Assembly: GCA_964019425.1 (NCBI GenBank)
Contig: OZ025829.1
Location: 1 to 64,000, forward strand
Length of the DNA: 64,000 nt
Direction of reading: 5' to 3'
From: Flectonema sp. DT1601
Taxonomy: Eukaryota > Euglenozoa > Diplonemea > Diplonemida > Diplonemidae
Part shown: positions 1-9,931 of the stretch, one piece after another
Layout of the letters: every line of letters starts with the position of its first letter
Position numbering within the stretch: position 1 is the stretch's first letter
The notes under the pieces: model-generated
Told to the model about the DNA's origin: nothing
Database searches by the model: none
Seen by the model: only the letters and a program-made list of their open reading frames with translations
Program-made: the position numbers and the translations under genes

Positions 1-1236
1 GTTTGCGGGTTTGCGGGTTTGCGGTTGCGGGTTTTGCGGTGCGGGTTTGCGGGTTTGCGGGTTTGCGGGTTTGCGGGTTTGCGGGTTTGCGGGTTTGCGG
101 GTTTGCGGGTTTGCGGGTTTGCGGGTTTGCGGGTTTGCGGGTTTGCGGGTTTGCGGGGTTTGCGGGTTTGCGGGTTTGCGGGTTTGCGGGTTTGCGGGTT
201 TGCGGGTTTGCGGTTTGCGGGTTTGCGGGTTTGCGGGTTTGCGGGTTTGCGGGTTTGCGGGTTTGCGGGTTTGCGGGTTTGCGGGTTTGCGGGTTTGCGG
301 GTTTGCGGGTTTGCGGGTTTGCGGGTTTGCGGGTTTGCGGGTTTGCGGGTTTGCGGGTTTGCGGGTTTGCGGGTTTGCGGGTTTGCGGGTTTGCGGGTTT
401 GCGGGTTTGCGGGTTTGCGGGTTTGCGGGTTTGCGGGTTTGCGGGTTTGCGGGTTTGCGGGTTTGCGGGTTTGCGGGTTTGCGGGTTTGCGGGTTTGCGG
501 TTTGCGGGTTTGCGGGTTTGCGGGTTTGCGGGTTTGCGGGTTTGCGGGTTTGCGGGTTTGCGGGTTTGCGGGTTTGCGGGTTTGCGGGTTTGCGGGTTTG
601 CGGGTTTGCGGGTTTGCGGGTTTGCGGGTTTGCGGGTTTGCGGGTTTGCGGGTTTGCGGGTTTGCGGGTTTGCGGGTTTGCGGGTTGCGGGTTTGCGGGT
701 TTGCGGGTTTGCGGGTTTGCGGGTTTGCGGTTTGCGGGTTTGCGGGTTTGCGGGTTTGCGGGTTTGCGGGTTTGCGGGTTTGCGGGTTTGCGGGTTTGCG
801 GGTTTGCGGGTTTGCGGGTTTGCGGGTTTGCGGGTTTGCGGGTTTGCGGGTTTGCGGGTTTGCGGGTTTGCGGGTTTGCGGGTTTGCGGGTTTGCGGGTT
901 TGCGGGTTTGCGGGTTTGCGGGTTTGCGGGTTTGCGGGTTTGCGGGTTTGCGGGTTTGCGGGTTTGCGGGTTTGCGGGTTTGCGGGTTTGCGGGTTTGCG
1001 GGTTTGCGGGTTTGCGGGTTTGCGGGTTTGCGGGTTTGCGGGTTTGCGGGTTTGCGGGTTTGCGGGTTTGCGGGTTTGCGGGTTTGCGGGTTTGCGGGTT
1101 TGCGGGTTTGCGGGTTTGCGGGTTTGCGGGTTTGCGGGTTTGCGGGTTTGCGGGTTTGCGGGTTTGCGGGTTCGGTGGGTTTGCGGGTTTGCGGGTTTGC
1201 GGGTTTGCGGGTTTGCGGGTTTTGCGGGTTTGCGGG
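1..1236 (+). repeat. (TTTGCGGG)n tandem array 1
   Basis: About 150 head-to-tail copies of the 8-bp unit TTTGCGGG with a few one-base or part-unit slips, mainly near 25-45, 150, 210, 500, 685, 730 and 1170. The array is already running at the first base, so it extends left of the window. Each run has three consecutive G's spaced by five bases, which fits the classical G-quadruplex pattern on the plus strand. Since 8 is not a multiple of 3 and no stop arises, all six frames are open. Each plus frame reads the same octapeptide GLRVCGFA and each minus frame KPANPQTR, so the large ORFs here are artefacts. Confidence 0.97.
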
Positions 1237-1434
1237 CTTTTGTGCAACACATAAAGTCACTCCACTAGCTATGCTTAGCTACAGTCGTGGACTATTTTAT
1301 TCACTTATTTATTTATTTTTTACTTTTTTTTTTCTTTTTCAGTTAAAATCCCTTCTCAAACAAAAAAAACTGAATCTAAAAAAAAAAAAAAAAAAAAAAT
1401 GCAAAAAAAAGAGGAGTACTTCAGGAAAAAAAAG
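1237..1434. other. A/T-rich spacer between two 8-bp arrays
   Basis: About 200 bases interrupt the 8-bp array. They start as ordinary unique sequence, pass into a T-rich stretch and then an A tract of over 20 bases near 1378-1400, and end in an A-rich run directly before the next array. The long A tract would fit the tail of a retroposed insert in plus orientation, but no promoter boxes or target duplication can be defined because both flanks are array sequence. Confidence 0.6.
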
Positions 1435-1890
1435 TTTGCGGGTTTGCGGGTTTGCGGGTTTGCGGGTTTGCGGGTTTGCGGGTTTGCGGGTTTGCGGGTT
1501 TGCGGGTTTGCGGGTTTGCGGGTTTGCGGGTTTGCGGGTTTGCGGGTTTGCGGGTTTGCGGGTTTGCGGGTTTGCGGGTTTGCGGGTTTGCGGGTTTGCG
1601 GGTTTGCGGGTTTGCGGGTTTGCGGGTTTGCGGGTTTGCGGGTTTGCGGGTTTGCGGGTTTGCGGGTTTGCGGGTTTGCGGGTTTGCGGGTTTGCGGGTT
1701 TGCGGGTTTGCGGGTTTGCGGGTTTGCGGGTTTGCGGGTTTGCGGGTTTGCGGGTTTGCGGGTTTGCGGGTTTGCGGGTTTGCGGGTTTGCGGGTTTGCG
1801 GGTTTGCGGGTTTGCGGGTTTGCGGGTTTGCGGGTTTGCGGGTTTGCGGGTTTGCGGGTTTGCGGGTTTGCGGGTTTGCGGGTTTGCGGG
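1435..1890 (+). repeat. (TTTGCGGG)n tandem array 2
   Basis: About 57 nearly perfect copies of TTTGCGGG in the same orientation as the first array. It runs without a gap into the 32-bp minisatellite at 1891, the same order of blocks that recurs at 10121-10821. It is more homogeneous than array 1, which fits recent expansion. Confidence 0.97.
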
Positions 1891-3090
1891 TTTTGGCTGC
1901 TGATTCTCTTCCCGCAAGCAGATCTTAGCTGCTAATTTTCTTCCCGCAAGCAAATTTTAGCTGCTGATTCTCTTCCCGCAAGCAAATCTTAGCTGCTTAT
2001 TTTCTTCCTGCAAGCAAATTTTAGCTGCTAATTTTCTTCCTGCAAGCAAATTTTAGCTGCTTATTTTCTTCCTGCAAGCAAATTTTAGCTGCTTATTTTC
2101 TTCCCGCAAGCAAATTTTGGCTGCTTATTCTCTTCCCGCAAGCAGATCTTAGCTGCTTATTTTCTTCCCGCAAGCAAATTTTAGCTGCTGATTCTCTTCC
2201 CGCAAGCAGATCTTAGCTGCTAATTTCCTTCCCGCAAGCAAATTTTAGCTGCTGATTCTCTTCCCGCAAGCAAATCTTAGCTGCTTATTTTCTTCCCGCA
2301 AGCAAATTTTAGCTGCTTATTTTCTTCCCGCAAGCAAATTTTAGCTGCTAATTTTCTTCCTGCAAGCAGATTTTAGCTGCTTATTTTCTTCCCGCAAGCA
2401 AATTTTGGCTGCTTATTCTCTTCCCGCAAGCAAATTTTAGCTGCTTATTCTCTTCCCGCAAGCAGATCTTAGCTGCTTATTTTCTTCCCGCAAGCAAATT
2501 TTAGCTGCTGATTCTCTTCCCGCAAGCAAATCTTAGCTGCTTATTTTCTTCCCGCAAGCAAATTTTAGCTGCTTATTTTCTTCCCGCAAGCAAATTTTAG
2601 CTGCTAATTTTCTTCCTGCAAGCAAATTTTAGCTGCTTATTTTCTTCCCGCAAGCAAATTTTGGCTGCTTATTCTCTTCCCGCAAGCAAATTTTAGCTGC
2701 TTATTCTCTTCCCGCAAGCAGATCTTAGCTGCTTATTTTCTTCCCGCAAGCAAATTTTGGCTGCTGATTCTCTTCCCGCAAGCAGATCTTAGCTGCTTAT
2801 TTTCTTCCCACAAGCAAATTTTAGCTGCTGATTCTCTTCCCGCAAGCAGATCTTAGCTGCTTATTTTCTTCCCGCAAGCAAATTTTAGCTGCTAATTTTC
2901 TTCCCGCAAGCAAATTTTAGCTGCTTACTTTCTTCCCGCAAGCAATTTTTAGCTGCTGATTCTCTTCCCACAAGCAAATTCTGGCTGCTTATTTTCTTCC
3001 TGCAAGCAAATTTTAGCTGCTGATTCTCTTCCCGCAAGCAAATTTTAGCTGCTTACTTTTTTCCTGCAAACAAATTTAAGCTGCCAATTT
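1891..3090 (+). repeat. 32-bp minisatellite, about 37 copies
   Basis: Tandem 32-bp units built on CTTCCCGCAAGCAAATTTTA followed by GCTGCTTATTTT. Units vary at a few positions (CTTATT/CTAATT/CTGATTC, CCCGC/CCTGC, AAATTTT/AGATCTT), and variants alternate in a higher-order pattern. Each unit contains CCCGCAAG, nearly the reverse complement of the adjoining 8-bp unit. The last units (about 3040-3090) are degenerate, as expected at an array edge. No coding potential seen. Confidence 0.95.
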
Positions 3091-3092
3091 TC

Positions 3093-3720
3093 TTCAGTAG
3101 GAAGTAAGTAAGATTTATTTCTGCCTAAGGAAAAATGCTGGATTTTTGTGCCCGAGCAGGTCTAAAAAAGATGGGTAACCATTTTCTTAAAGTATAAAAT
3201 GTGATGAAAATTCTTTTTTAGTATGGTTTTGAAATTTAAGTGTATGGTTGCCAATTTAGTAGGTAGTTAAAAAAGAATTCTTCAGAAGAAATCTTCCCTT
3301 TATAATATTTTCTGAAAGATTTATTTTTTTCTACAGATCTCCTAAAAAGGATGGGAACACATAGTTGATCTATCCAAAAGTCTTCATAAATCCCTGTTAA
3401 CCATTTTCTTAAAATATAAAAAGTGATGAGAAAGAAATTTTGTTAGTAAGTGGTATGGTTTTGAAATTTAGGTGTATGGCTGCCAATTTAGTTAGCAAGA
3501 ATTTTCTTTTTGAAATAATTTTTTCCTTCTTAATGAGTTTTGGATTTTAGGTGCCAAGCTGTGAAAAAGCAATCTTTGATTTCATTTCTTTTTTGGTAAA
3601 GGGTCTTTCCTACACAAATAGTTTCAGAACTAACCATTCTTTACAAAGCCCAAGATGGCTGTAAACCGTCCAGTTCGACCCTGGGTGAGGGCATTTTTGT
3701 TTTTTCTTGATTCTTTTTCA
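3093..3720. repeat. A/T-rich region with a diverged direct duplication
   Basis: No gene. Two related blocks, about 3170-3275 and 3390-3500, share in order: a TAACCATTTTCTTAAA motif, a GTGATGA motif, a TATGGTTTTGAAATTTA motif and a TGCCAATTTAGT motif, so about 220 bases were duplicated in direct orientation and have since diverged. A related TAAAAAGGATGGG-type motif precedes both. Confidence 0.7.
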
Positions 3721-3747
3721 GGAGGTTGGCCTTTATTAGTGGCTCCC

Positions 3748-4315
3748 CCCCCTTGGGGGGGGGTTGGGGGGGGGCTTGCGTTCCGCCATCCCATAGTTCT
3801 TCCCACATTTCTATTTTATTGGAAATAATGAACGATAACCTTATTAATATAACTAAATTCCTATATTCCCATCCCAGGGTCGCACACATTGCAGATACAG
3901 GTTCGATAAACCTGTTGTAAAATACTTCCAAATGTAACAAACAGATAACCTAAGCCACATATCCAATCATCATAAACCTAGCTGTCGTTTTCGTGCTAGC
4001 ATATTAATATAACAACAACTACAGATATCTTTCAGAAAAACAAAAACAAAGGACTTGATAAAACAGGGTGCAGTGTGCATTTTCAGCTAAGGGAGGACAT
4101 TTTTCATTTGTCGTCCTGTTGGGACAGAAAAGTAATAAATAAATAAAAAATTGATCGAAAAAAAAAAGAAATTGCTTATATATAACGTTTATTTATTTTT
4201 ATTTTTTTTTTTCATGTTTGATTATTTCCTCTTCATATTATTTTTTTTTTTTTTTCTGCCTCTCCCTTAATCCTGTTCGTTTCTTTAAAACAGAAATTCA
4301 TTTGAATATTATTCC
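3748..4315. repeat. Composite interspersed repeat, copy 1, left part
   Basis: Nearly identical to 17951-18500: a G-run block, then TTCCGCCATCCCATAGTTC, a long A/T-rich body, a TTTTCAGCT motif, and a stem-loop (GTCC-TGTT-GGGAC) followed by AATAAATAAATAAAA. Copy 2 has a compensated stem (GTCCC-GTT-GGGAC). Diverged copies of the body occur at 26210-26370 and 27975-28090. No protein coding is supported. The stem-loop plus A-rich tail resembles the 3' end of a non-autonomous retroposon. Confidence 0.85.
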
Positions 4316-4329
4316 TTGGTCAGCATCTT

Positions 4330-4375
4330 TCATTGTCGCCCTTTGGGCCTGTTAAAAAAAAAAAAAAAAAAAAAA
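4330..4375 (+). repeat. Stem-loop plus poly-A tail, retroposon 3' end
   Basis: A GCCC-TTT-GGGC stem-loop lies directly before a tract of about 25 A's. The same layout (short GC stem, then A-rich tail) appears near 4127, 18305 and 21560. This looks like the tail of a SINE-like insert. Confidence 0.55.
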
Positions 4376-4496
4376 AAAAGAAAGTTTACATCGGGAATAG
4401 GGCAGGAGCCAAAAGCTCCCAGTCCGTTACTTCCCACCTTTTCGAAAACTTATTTATAAATAAAAATTGCAGAAAAGTAATAATAATAAAAAGTTG

Positions 4497-4731
4497 CGAT
4501 ATCCCAGGGGTAGTGGTATAGCCCTCGCCCTGGGGCTGGGTGATCGCTGGTTTGACCCCCTGCCACTGCAATAACCCATCGCGCCCGTACACGCAATTAG
4601 TTCAAATCCCGCGCCCGAAGGGCGTCCAGGGTAGGCACCTGGTACGTTAAGACTAGAGGGAAGGGAAAATGGAAGGATTTCCATAAAGAGGCTAAGAACA
4701 CACAAATAAATAAATAAATAAAAAAAAAAAA
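4497..4731 (+). repeat. tRNA-derived SINE, unit 1
   Basis: The head looks like a tRNA gene: GGGGTAGTGGTATAG resembles the A box and D arm of Gly/Glu/Asp-type tRNAs, a CTCGCC anticodon-loop-like stretch follows, then GGTTTGACCCC matches a B box (RNA polymerase III internal promoter). The body runs about 140 bases and ends in four AAAT units and a 13-A tail. Head, body and A-rich tail are the defining SINE parts. The tRNA stems are not all paired, so this is not a working tRNA gene. Confidence 0.75.
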
Positions 4732-4870
4732 ATCCCAGGGCTGCACAGCCGAGTGGATACCTTAAATCTCTTAAATCTCTTCGGTAGCCGTGGCAAGGGT
4801 TCAATTCCCAGGCACATTTTTTGTGTTTTTCAACCAGAAAAATTAGTAAGAAGAAAGTAGCAAGGAAAAG
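4732..4870 (+). repeat. tRNA-derived SINE-like unit 2 (Leu/Ser type head)
   Basis: It begins directly after the poly-A of unit 1. AGCCGAGTGGA is an excellent A box, and GGGTTCAATTCCC an excellent T arm/B box about 45 bases on. The spacing includes a long variable-arm-like stretch (TCTTCGGTAGCCGTGGCAAG), as in class II tRNAs for Leu or Ser. A duplicated TTAAATCTC lies in the anticodon region. The tail region is A/G-rich. Likely a second SINE family or a decayed class II tRNA pseudogene. Confidence 0.65.
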
Positions 4871-4879
4871 GGTACAAAA

Positions 4880-5036
4880 TTGGACTTAAAGTTAAGTTCA
4901 AATTTGTACCCTGGATGGGTACCTAGCCAGGGAATAAAAACAGACGTGACTTGGTTGTAAAAATAATGTTTGTTCAGAAAGCTTTAAAAAAAAAAAGTTG
5001 TGTGCGAGCAACGCGAGCCTGGAAGGGGTATCTCTA
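4880..5036 (+). repeat. Composite repeat, copy 1, right part
   Basis: Matches 18505-18686 nearly base for base. It contains GGTACCTAGCCAGGGAATAA, an A run, GCGAGCAACGCGAGCCTGG and finally TATCTCTAGTGCGGG, which leads into the 8-bp array. In copy 2 the same end carries only about three TTTGCGGG units, showing where the array starts. Confidence 0.85.
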
Positions 5037-5267
5037 GTGCGGGTTTGCGGGTTTGCGGGTTTGCGGGTTTGCGGGTTTGCGGGTTTGCGGGTTTGCGGGT
5101 TTGCGGGTCTGCGGGTTTGCGGGTTTGCGGGTTTGCGGGTTTGCGGGTTTGCGGGTTTGCGGGTTTGCGGGTTTGCGGGTTTGCGGGTTTGCGGGTTTGC
5201 GGGTTTGCGGGTTTGCGGGTTTGCGGGTTTGCGGGTTTGCGGGTTTGCGGGTTTGCGGGTTTGCGGG
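5037..5267 (+). repeat. (TTTGCGGG)n tandem array 3
   Basis: About 29 copies with one T-to-C variant near 5109. It directly abuts the VIPER-like element at 5268, and the array resumes at 10121 on the other side. The two parts are therefore one array split by that insertion. Confidence 0.97.
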
Positions 5268-5734
5268 GAACCATAACTCCTGTACAGCCTGAAAGAAAGG
5301 AAGGAAAGATAAGAGTAGAAGAAATGTAATAGTAAAACATGAAACTATGGATAAAACTAAGTAGCTCGTCTATCACTAGGAAGGATAGAGAAATTAAACT
5401 ATAAGAGTTCACAAATTCTTTTCACGAAGTGAGGTAAGTAGACCGCAGGTGGTGGTCGCTATCGGCTGAGCGTGGCAGAAAGCCATGTGAGTGAGCAGTC
5501 CGAGTAGCGGCACCGGTTGGCCTGCCGAGGGGGTCGGTGGGTGGGTTTTCTTTTTGTTTAAGTGTTTAATAGGTCGAACCCGTCGGCTGAAAGAAAAGGA
5601 AAGGTAAACATGAGTTAAACAGCTCTAAATAAAATGAAATATATTCTGATAGGATGTATCGATGCGCCAAACGATGGCGAGAAAATGATGCTGACGGCTG
5701 TACTTCGAAGTTCCGGTTCCCCGCTGTAGTTAGG
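5268..5734 (-). repeat. VIPER-like element right terminus (A2 and B2 repeats)
   Basis: Contains the second copies of both split repeats: 5546-5734 equals 9932-10120, and 5268-5526 equals 5735-5993. A 19-base stretch, C-rich on the element's sense strand, separates them (5527-5545) and is not found at the other junctions. By family analogy these repeats allow a circular intermediate that the recombinase integrates. Confidence 0.9.
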
Positions 5735-5993
5735 GAACCATAACTCCTGTACAGCCTGAAAGAAAGGAAGGAAAGATAAGAGTAGAAGAAATGTAATAGT
5801 AAAACATGAAACTATGGATAAAACTAAGTAGCTCGTCTATCACTAGGAAGGATAGAGAAATTAAACTATAAGAGTTCACAAATTCTTTTCACGAAGTGAG
5901 GTAAGTAGACCGCAGGTGGTGGTCGCTATCGGCTGAGCGTGGCAGAAAGCCATGTGAGTGAGCAGTCCGAGTAGCGGCACCGGTTGGCCTGCC

Positions 5994-7530
5994 TCACTCC
6001 ACCCCGTCGCTTGTAATAAACCTCCGCAGCGCAAGTTCGACAGTATGCAGTGTTGATGCCGATGAGATTTTGTGTTCTGGGAGGCGTGATGGGATGTCAG
6101 CTGGATTGTTAGCTGACGCGACCCATCCGATGTTAACATCGAGCTGGAGGTTCTTGAATATTATAGAAGAAAGAACGACATTCTTGTTTAAGTCTGCTGA
6201 CCTAGCACAGAGTTTCTTTCGAAGTGCACCAACAACAGAAGTGTTATCGATCCAGAGTGATAGGGTGCCACCCTTATATCTTACGGGAAGCTGAGAAAGC
6301 GTCTTAGATAATGCAAGAGATTCGAGAACGTTGATGTGGAGGCGTGCTTCTGATGGCGTCCAGGAGCCGCCGAGGATAATAATTTCAGCTGTTGAGTCAT
6401 CAATAATAACGCCGCCCCATCCCGTCATAGAAGCGTCGATGAACGTTGTAACTGAATTTCTGCTATCATGCTGGAAGATCGTCTGTTGCTTGAGAGCCGC
6501 AGTGCACCATGCAGAGAGTTGTGCGGTAACTGACGGCGGGATGTTAACATTCGCTTCTGGACGGCGGGTCCCCCTATTGAGACCGTTGACAAGCCTTCGA
6601 AGGAACTTCACTGCATACCAGAACTGACCCATCGGAACGCTTGCAATTGCGCTTGCGTGAACAAGTCTTCCTCCGAGTGACTCGAGCTGTGAAGCTGTGC
6701 AGTTGGAAAGATTCACACCACTTATCTTGCGTCGAATTTTCTCAGAAGCCCTTACCGTACGAAGCTCATGATTAAAGTCCGCCCCGAGGAACGTGTAGGT
6801 TGTCGCAGCAGTATGTGAGTCGGAAGCCTTCCATGTAATAGACATACCCGAAGCAGTCTCATCAAGCACTGCCGTCGCATCGAGAATATGCTTCCGCTCC
6901 CCTGTGTACCTTACATTGTCAATAAAGATGTCAATACCAACGGAGTGCACGGCAATGTCACTTCTAACGTAGTCGGGATGTCCTGCAGCGGATGCGGCGA
7001 GCGTGTGCATTAGTTCCGGGGCGCCAATATGTCCCATCGGTAGTCGTTGCATCTCGAACCATCTTCCAGAGCTATCTTGGAACCTGAAGAGATGTCTTGC
7101 ATATGTCGGAATTTCAATCGCAAAGAATCCTGTTCTGAAGTCACGAGTTGTGGCGCACTCCTGCTTGACAGCACCAAGATAAGCTGAGATGTGCTTCAGT
7201 GGAACGGCGGCTTGGTACCCAGTACCCTCGCCCCAGTCGTTCAGTCCCTTTGTCCAGAGTATGAATCGCTGGCGTAAGCCCTCAGCCTTCTCCTCAACAA
7301 CAGTGAACGGCACATTTTGCATTACCCCCCCTGCTTCAGCATGGCGTGCGATAGAACGACTAACCAGTTCGTCAGCATGGCTAGGCTGGAGAGTTGAGTG
7401 TTTCGAGTGTGTGCTGCTTCGCGAAGGTGGTGTTTGCCTTGGGAATACCATATCCCAGACACTATCAAACCGCACCCTTGCCGAGTCGTTCAGCCTCCCT
7501 CGAAGCCCGTCAACATTCATTAGTTTTATA
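5994..7530 (-). CDS. VIPER-like element: reverse transcriptase / RNase H region
   Basis: Recognisable reverse transcriptase landmarks are RLPMGHIGAPEL and, at the catalytic site, IFIDN, a form reported for VIPER-group enzymes. The RNase H part shows FIDASMTGWGG, NVLESLAL and LWIDNTS, the expected acidic positions of a retroelement RNase H. The open frame stretches further upstream, but only this part resembles the domain. It abuts the 259-bp repeat, where the frame ends. The role is copying element RNA into DNA. Confidence 0.85.
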
Positions 7531-7621
7531 GAAGAAACATGAAGCGGTGATGCCTTCTCTTCCGCTGTGACAGGTAGCCTCGTCCGCTGGCCCCTTCTCG
7601 AGATGCTATGCGGTGCATGTT

Positions 7622-8683
7622 TTACAAGAGCTGGGTGGCTTTCCAAGTCTGTAGAGCAACTGCCATGTCGGCTGGCGCACCCCCGTACCTCAGCGATGTT
7701 GATGATATCCCTGTCTCCTTCTCCGCATGCTTCAGGGTCCGAGAGATAATGTGCTCCGGTAAGTCCGCTCCCTTTGCAAGGTTTTCGTAAAGTACTGTTG
7801 CTGCGCCGCGCTTTATCGAGTGTGCTGTAAATCCCTTCATGTTCGGATCCCTTCCCCACATCCGATCCAACATTTCTGTTGTTCTGTTTGTGAGTGCCCC
7901 GAATGGAATCTTGTCCTTTAAAAGCAACCAGATCTCTCCCGTCATGCTCCCCCGTATCACAGTCCAACGTGACGGGACGAATGGATTTGCTGATCGAAGC
8001 TTCGGCGTGCTGAGCCAGTCGATGATCACTTCCTCCCTCTCCACTCGAATGAATTGCTCCGACGTGAGTGCCTGAACCTCGCCCCATCTTGAGGCTGTCT
8101 TCCAGCAGATCATTGTTGCCAGCCATAGTTCGTCCGATGATGACCCCGCCCAGGCCATGAGAGCCTCCCTTGTAATTGGCCGTGCTTGCTTTGTCGGAAT
8201 AGCTGCGCCGTCTGCTCGTAGCGCGGTGGCAAGAGTTAGTAGCTGTCGATTGTCCATTCCCAGACACTTCATGATTGCTGATAGGGACTTTGCATACTGA
8301 AGTAGCCCTTGTGGTTTCACCCTCGTGGCAAGGACGAATAAGACAGCGATTTCCGCGTTTACTGGCAAGCTGTTCACTTCCGCCCACGATAAGAGTCTTG
8401 CCCAGAGGTTTCGTCTCTTCGCCGATGTACTCGCTGCCCACATCTTCCCGACCACGTCGGCCAGCTTCTTCGAAGCGTCTTCCGCGCTGACGCCGTCCTC
8501 TGTATGTGCAGAGCGAGTTCGGTCTTTCTTCCCAAGATGGTTTAAAATTTCCCTCGTCAGAATAGGCAGCTCCGGTTGGGTCTCTTGGGTAGTAGGAAAA
8601 GTCGGTTGCAACCCGGACAATGGACTTTTCTGGTAATTTCGGCGCCATTTTAACTTTCGCGTGGCTGGTGCGCCCGTCCCCAA
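7622..8683 (-). CDS. VIPER-like element: tyrosine recombinase
   Basis: 353 codons. The C-terminal half has the tyrosine recombinase signature: an early Arg in the SRWGEVQAL stretch, the H-x-x-R box HSIKRG, and a late Tyr in TSLRY, followed by a short tail. Family knowledge: this enzyme replaces the DDE integrase of LTR elements and joins a circular DNA intermediate to the target without making a target duplication. Its place between the Gag-like and RT regions is the VIPER order. Confidence 0.88.
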   Translation of the reverse strand: MGTGAPATRKLKWRRNYQKSPLSGLQPTFPTTQETQPELPILTREILNHLGKKDRTRSAHTEDGVSAEDASKKLADVVGKMWAASTSAKRRNLWARLLSWAEVNSLPVNAEIAVLFVLATRVKPQGLLQYAKSLSAIMKCLGMDNRQLLTLATALRADGAAIPTKQARPITREALMAWAGSSSDELWLATMICWKTASRWGEVQALTSEQFIRVEREEVIIDWLSTPKLRSANPFVPSRWTVIRGSMTGEIWLLLKDKIPFGALTNRTTEMLDRMWGRDPNMKGFTAHSIKRGAATVLYENLAKGADLPEHIISRTLKHAEKETGISSTSLRYGGAPADMAVALQTWKATQLL

Positions 8684-8698
8684 CCACTTGCGTTCTTT

Positions 8699-9931
8699 TC
8701 ATTGATGGGACCTGCCGCCCTTTGAAGCTTCGTTTTTTGAACCTCTAGAGACCTCTTTCCGCGCAGCGTAGTTTGACTTCACCTTAGCTGTGCTAGACGC
8801 CCGCCATGCTTTCGCATAACGTGGGGCAACATTCTGTTCCCTCCAGAGTTCACCTTTAAAAGCTTCAGCCGCCTTCCATCCATCCCTTGCCTTACACCTT
8901 AATACCTGCAAGCTGTCGGCAAGGGCAAGCACAGCGTCTTCAGCGTCCCGTTCCGGATGCAAGATGACTTCGATCGCACCGATCACCGCCTCCATCCCAT
9001 CTTGCAGATCCCCTTTCTTGCTAGGAACCCATGTTCGCAACTCTCGAATTAATTCCGTCAGTTGGAAGTTACTGGCATCTGCGTACTCCATCCACCTATC
9101 AGGGTCTTCCGCAACGGAACGGACAGTATGCGAGACGGGATTGTGAATTCTTGTTTCTTCAGCGGAAGTCGGTTCTTCATACCGAGCCCTTGGCTCCGGC
9201 TGTTCAGGTGCAGTCGTGCGAGGCGCCGGTTGCGCGCTCATTGGGTGGACGTATCTGTACGATGCCCGCATCAAGTTTGCAATTTGTTTATCTTGCTTAG
9301 AGATCATTTCCTGCTGCTCCTCAATAAGCTTTGACTGCCTGTTCAGCCTATTCAGTACATCTGTTGCGAAAGCATCCGTTCGTGACTCGAGCGAATCTTG
9401 TCTATCATTGGTACTTTTAACAGCTGTTGTCGCGGCGGCCGTGGCATTTGCTGCTTCGCTACTTACTGCACGGATCGCTCCTTCATGCTTCGCAAATTCT
9501 TGAGCGGTACTATGATACAATCCTGTGAGATTCTCGTCTTGCTGGCTTTGTCTATTTGCAACTGTCGTTACAATCGCTTCAACTTTTCTAAACGGATCTT
9601 GAGGCATCCCAGAAAGGCTTGCTAGTGTCCCGTTCTGTACAGCTTCGGCGATGCTATCAACAATTAAATTATTCCGACCTCGCAGCGCGTCAATTAATAT
9701 TGCAATCTTTCTCGGTGAAATACCTTGAATTACTTCTCTATCACACCCAAGGCACCTTGCAAGCACCATTATCATCATCATTTTGCCTGCTTCACTTGTC
9801 CAATCAGCCCATGGGATCCGACCCAATACATCTGGCATATTTATGTGTCTTCTCGGTAGCAGTTCCTCACCGGTATTTCCCCATAGCGTAACTAATGAGT
9901 TAGGAAATTCGAAGTCATAAGTATCACCCAT
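8699..9931 (-). CDS. VIPER-like element: Gag-like ORF1
   Basis: 410 codons. The start codon lies directly at the inner edge of the 189-bp repeat, leaving no leader beyond the repeat. The middle (about residues 170-220) is likely coiled coil. The C-terminus is rich in Lys, Arg, Ser and Gly (RKEVSRGSKNEASKGGRS), a possible nucleic-acid-binding tail. No zinc knuckle is seen. The assignment as Gag-like rests on position and length, not on a recognised domain. Confidence 0.7.
   Translation of the reverse strand: MGDTYDFEFPNSLVTLWGNTGEELLPRRHINMPDVLGRIPWADWTSEAGKMMMIMVLARCLGCDREVIQGISPRKIAILIDALRGRNNLIVDSIAEAVQNGTLASLSGMPQDPFRKVEAIVTTVANRQSQQDENLTGLYHSTAQEFAKHEGAIRAVSSEAANATAAATTAVKSTNDRQDSLESRTDAFATDVLNRLNRQSKLIEEQQEMISKQDKQIANLMRASYRYVHPMSAQPAPRTTAPEQPEPRARYEEPTSAEETRIHNPVSHTVRSVAEDPDRWMEYADASNFQLTELIRELRTWVPSKKGDLQDGMEAVIGAIEVILHPERDAEDAVLALADSLQVLRCKARDGWKAAEAFKGELWREQNVAPRYAKAWRASSTAKVKSNYAARKEVSRGSKNEASKGGRSHQ

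Noticed and set aside
1-1236. A chromosome-end telomere at the left edge
   Set aside because: At a left end the plus strand should be C-rich; here it is G-rich, the unit is not a known telomere repeat, and the same arrays recur internally.
1-1903. ORFs of 411-630 codons in the octamer arrays
   Set aside because: They are products of a stop-free 8-bp repeat, open in all frames, with no independent coding signal.
1891-3090. CRISPR array
   Set aside because: The 32-bp units are contiguous without unique spacers, and the setting is eukaryotic.
4732-4820. Working class II tRNA gene
   Set aside because: A and B boxes are good, but acceptor and anticodon stems do not pair cleanly and it sits in a SINE context.
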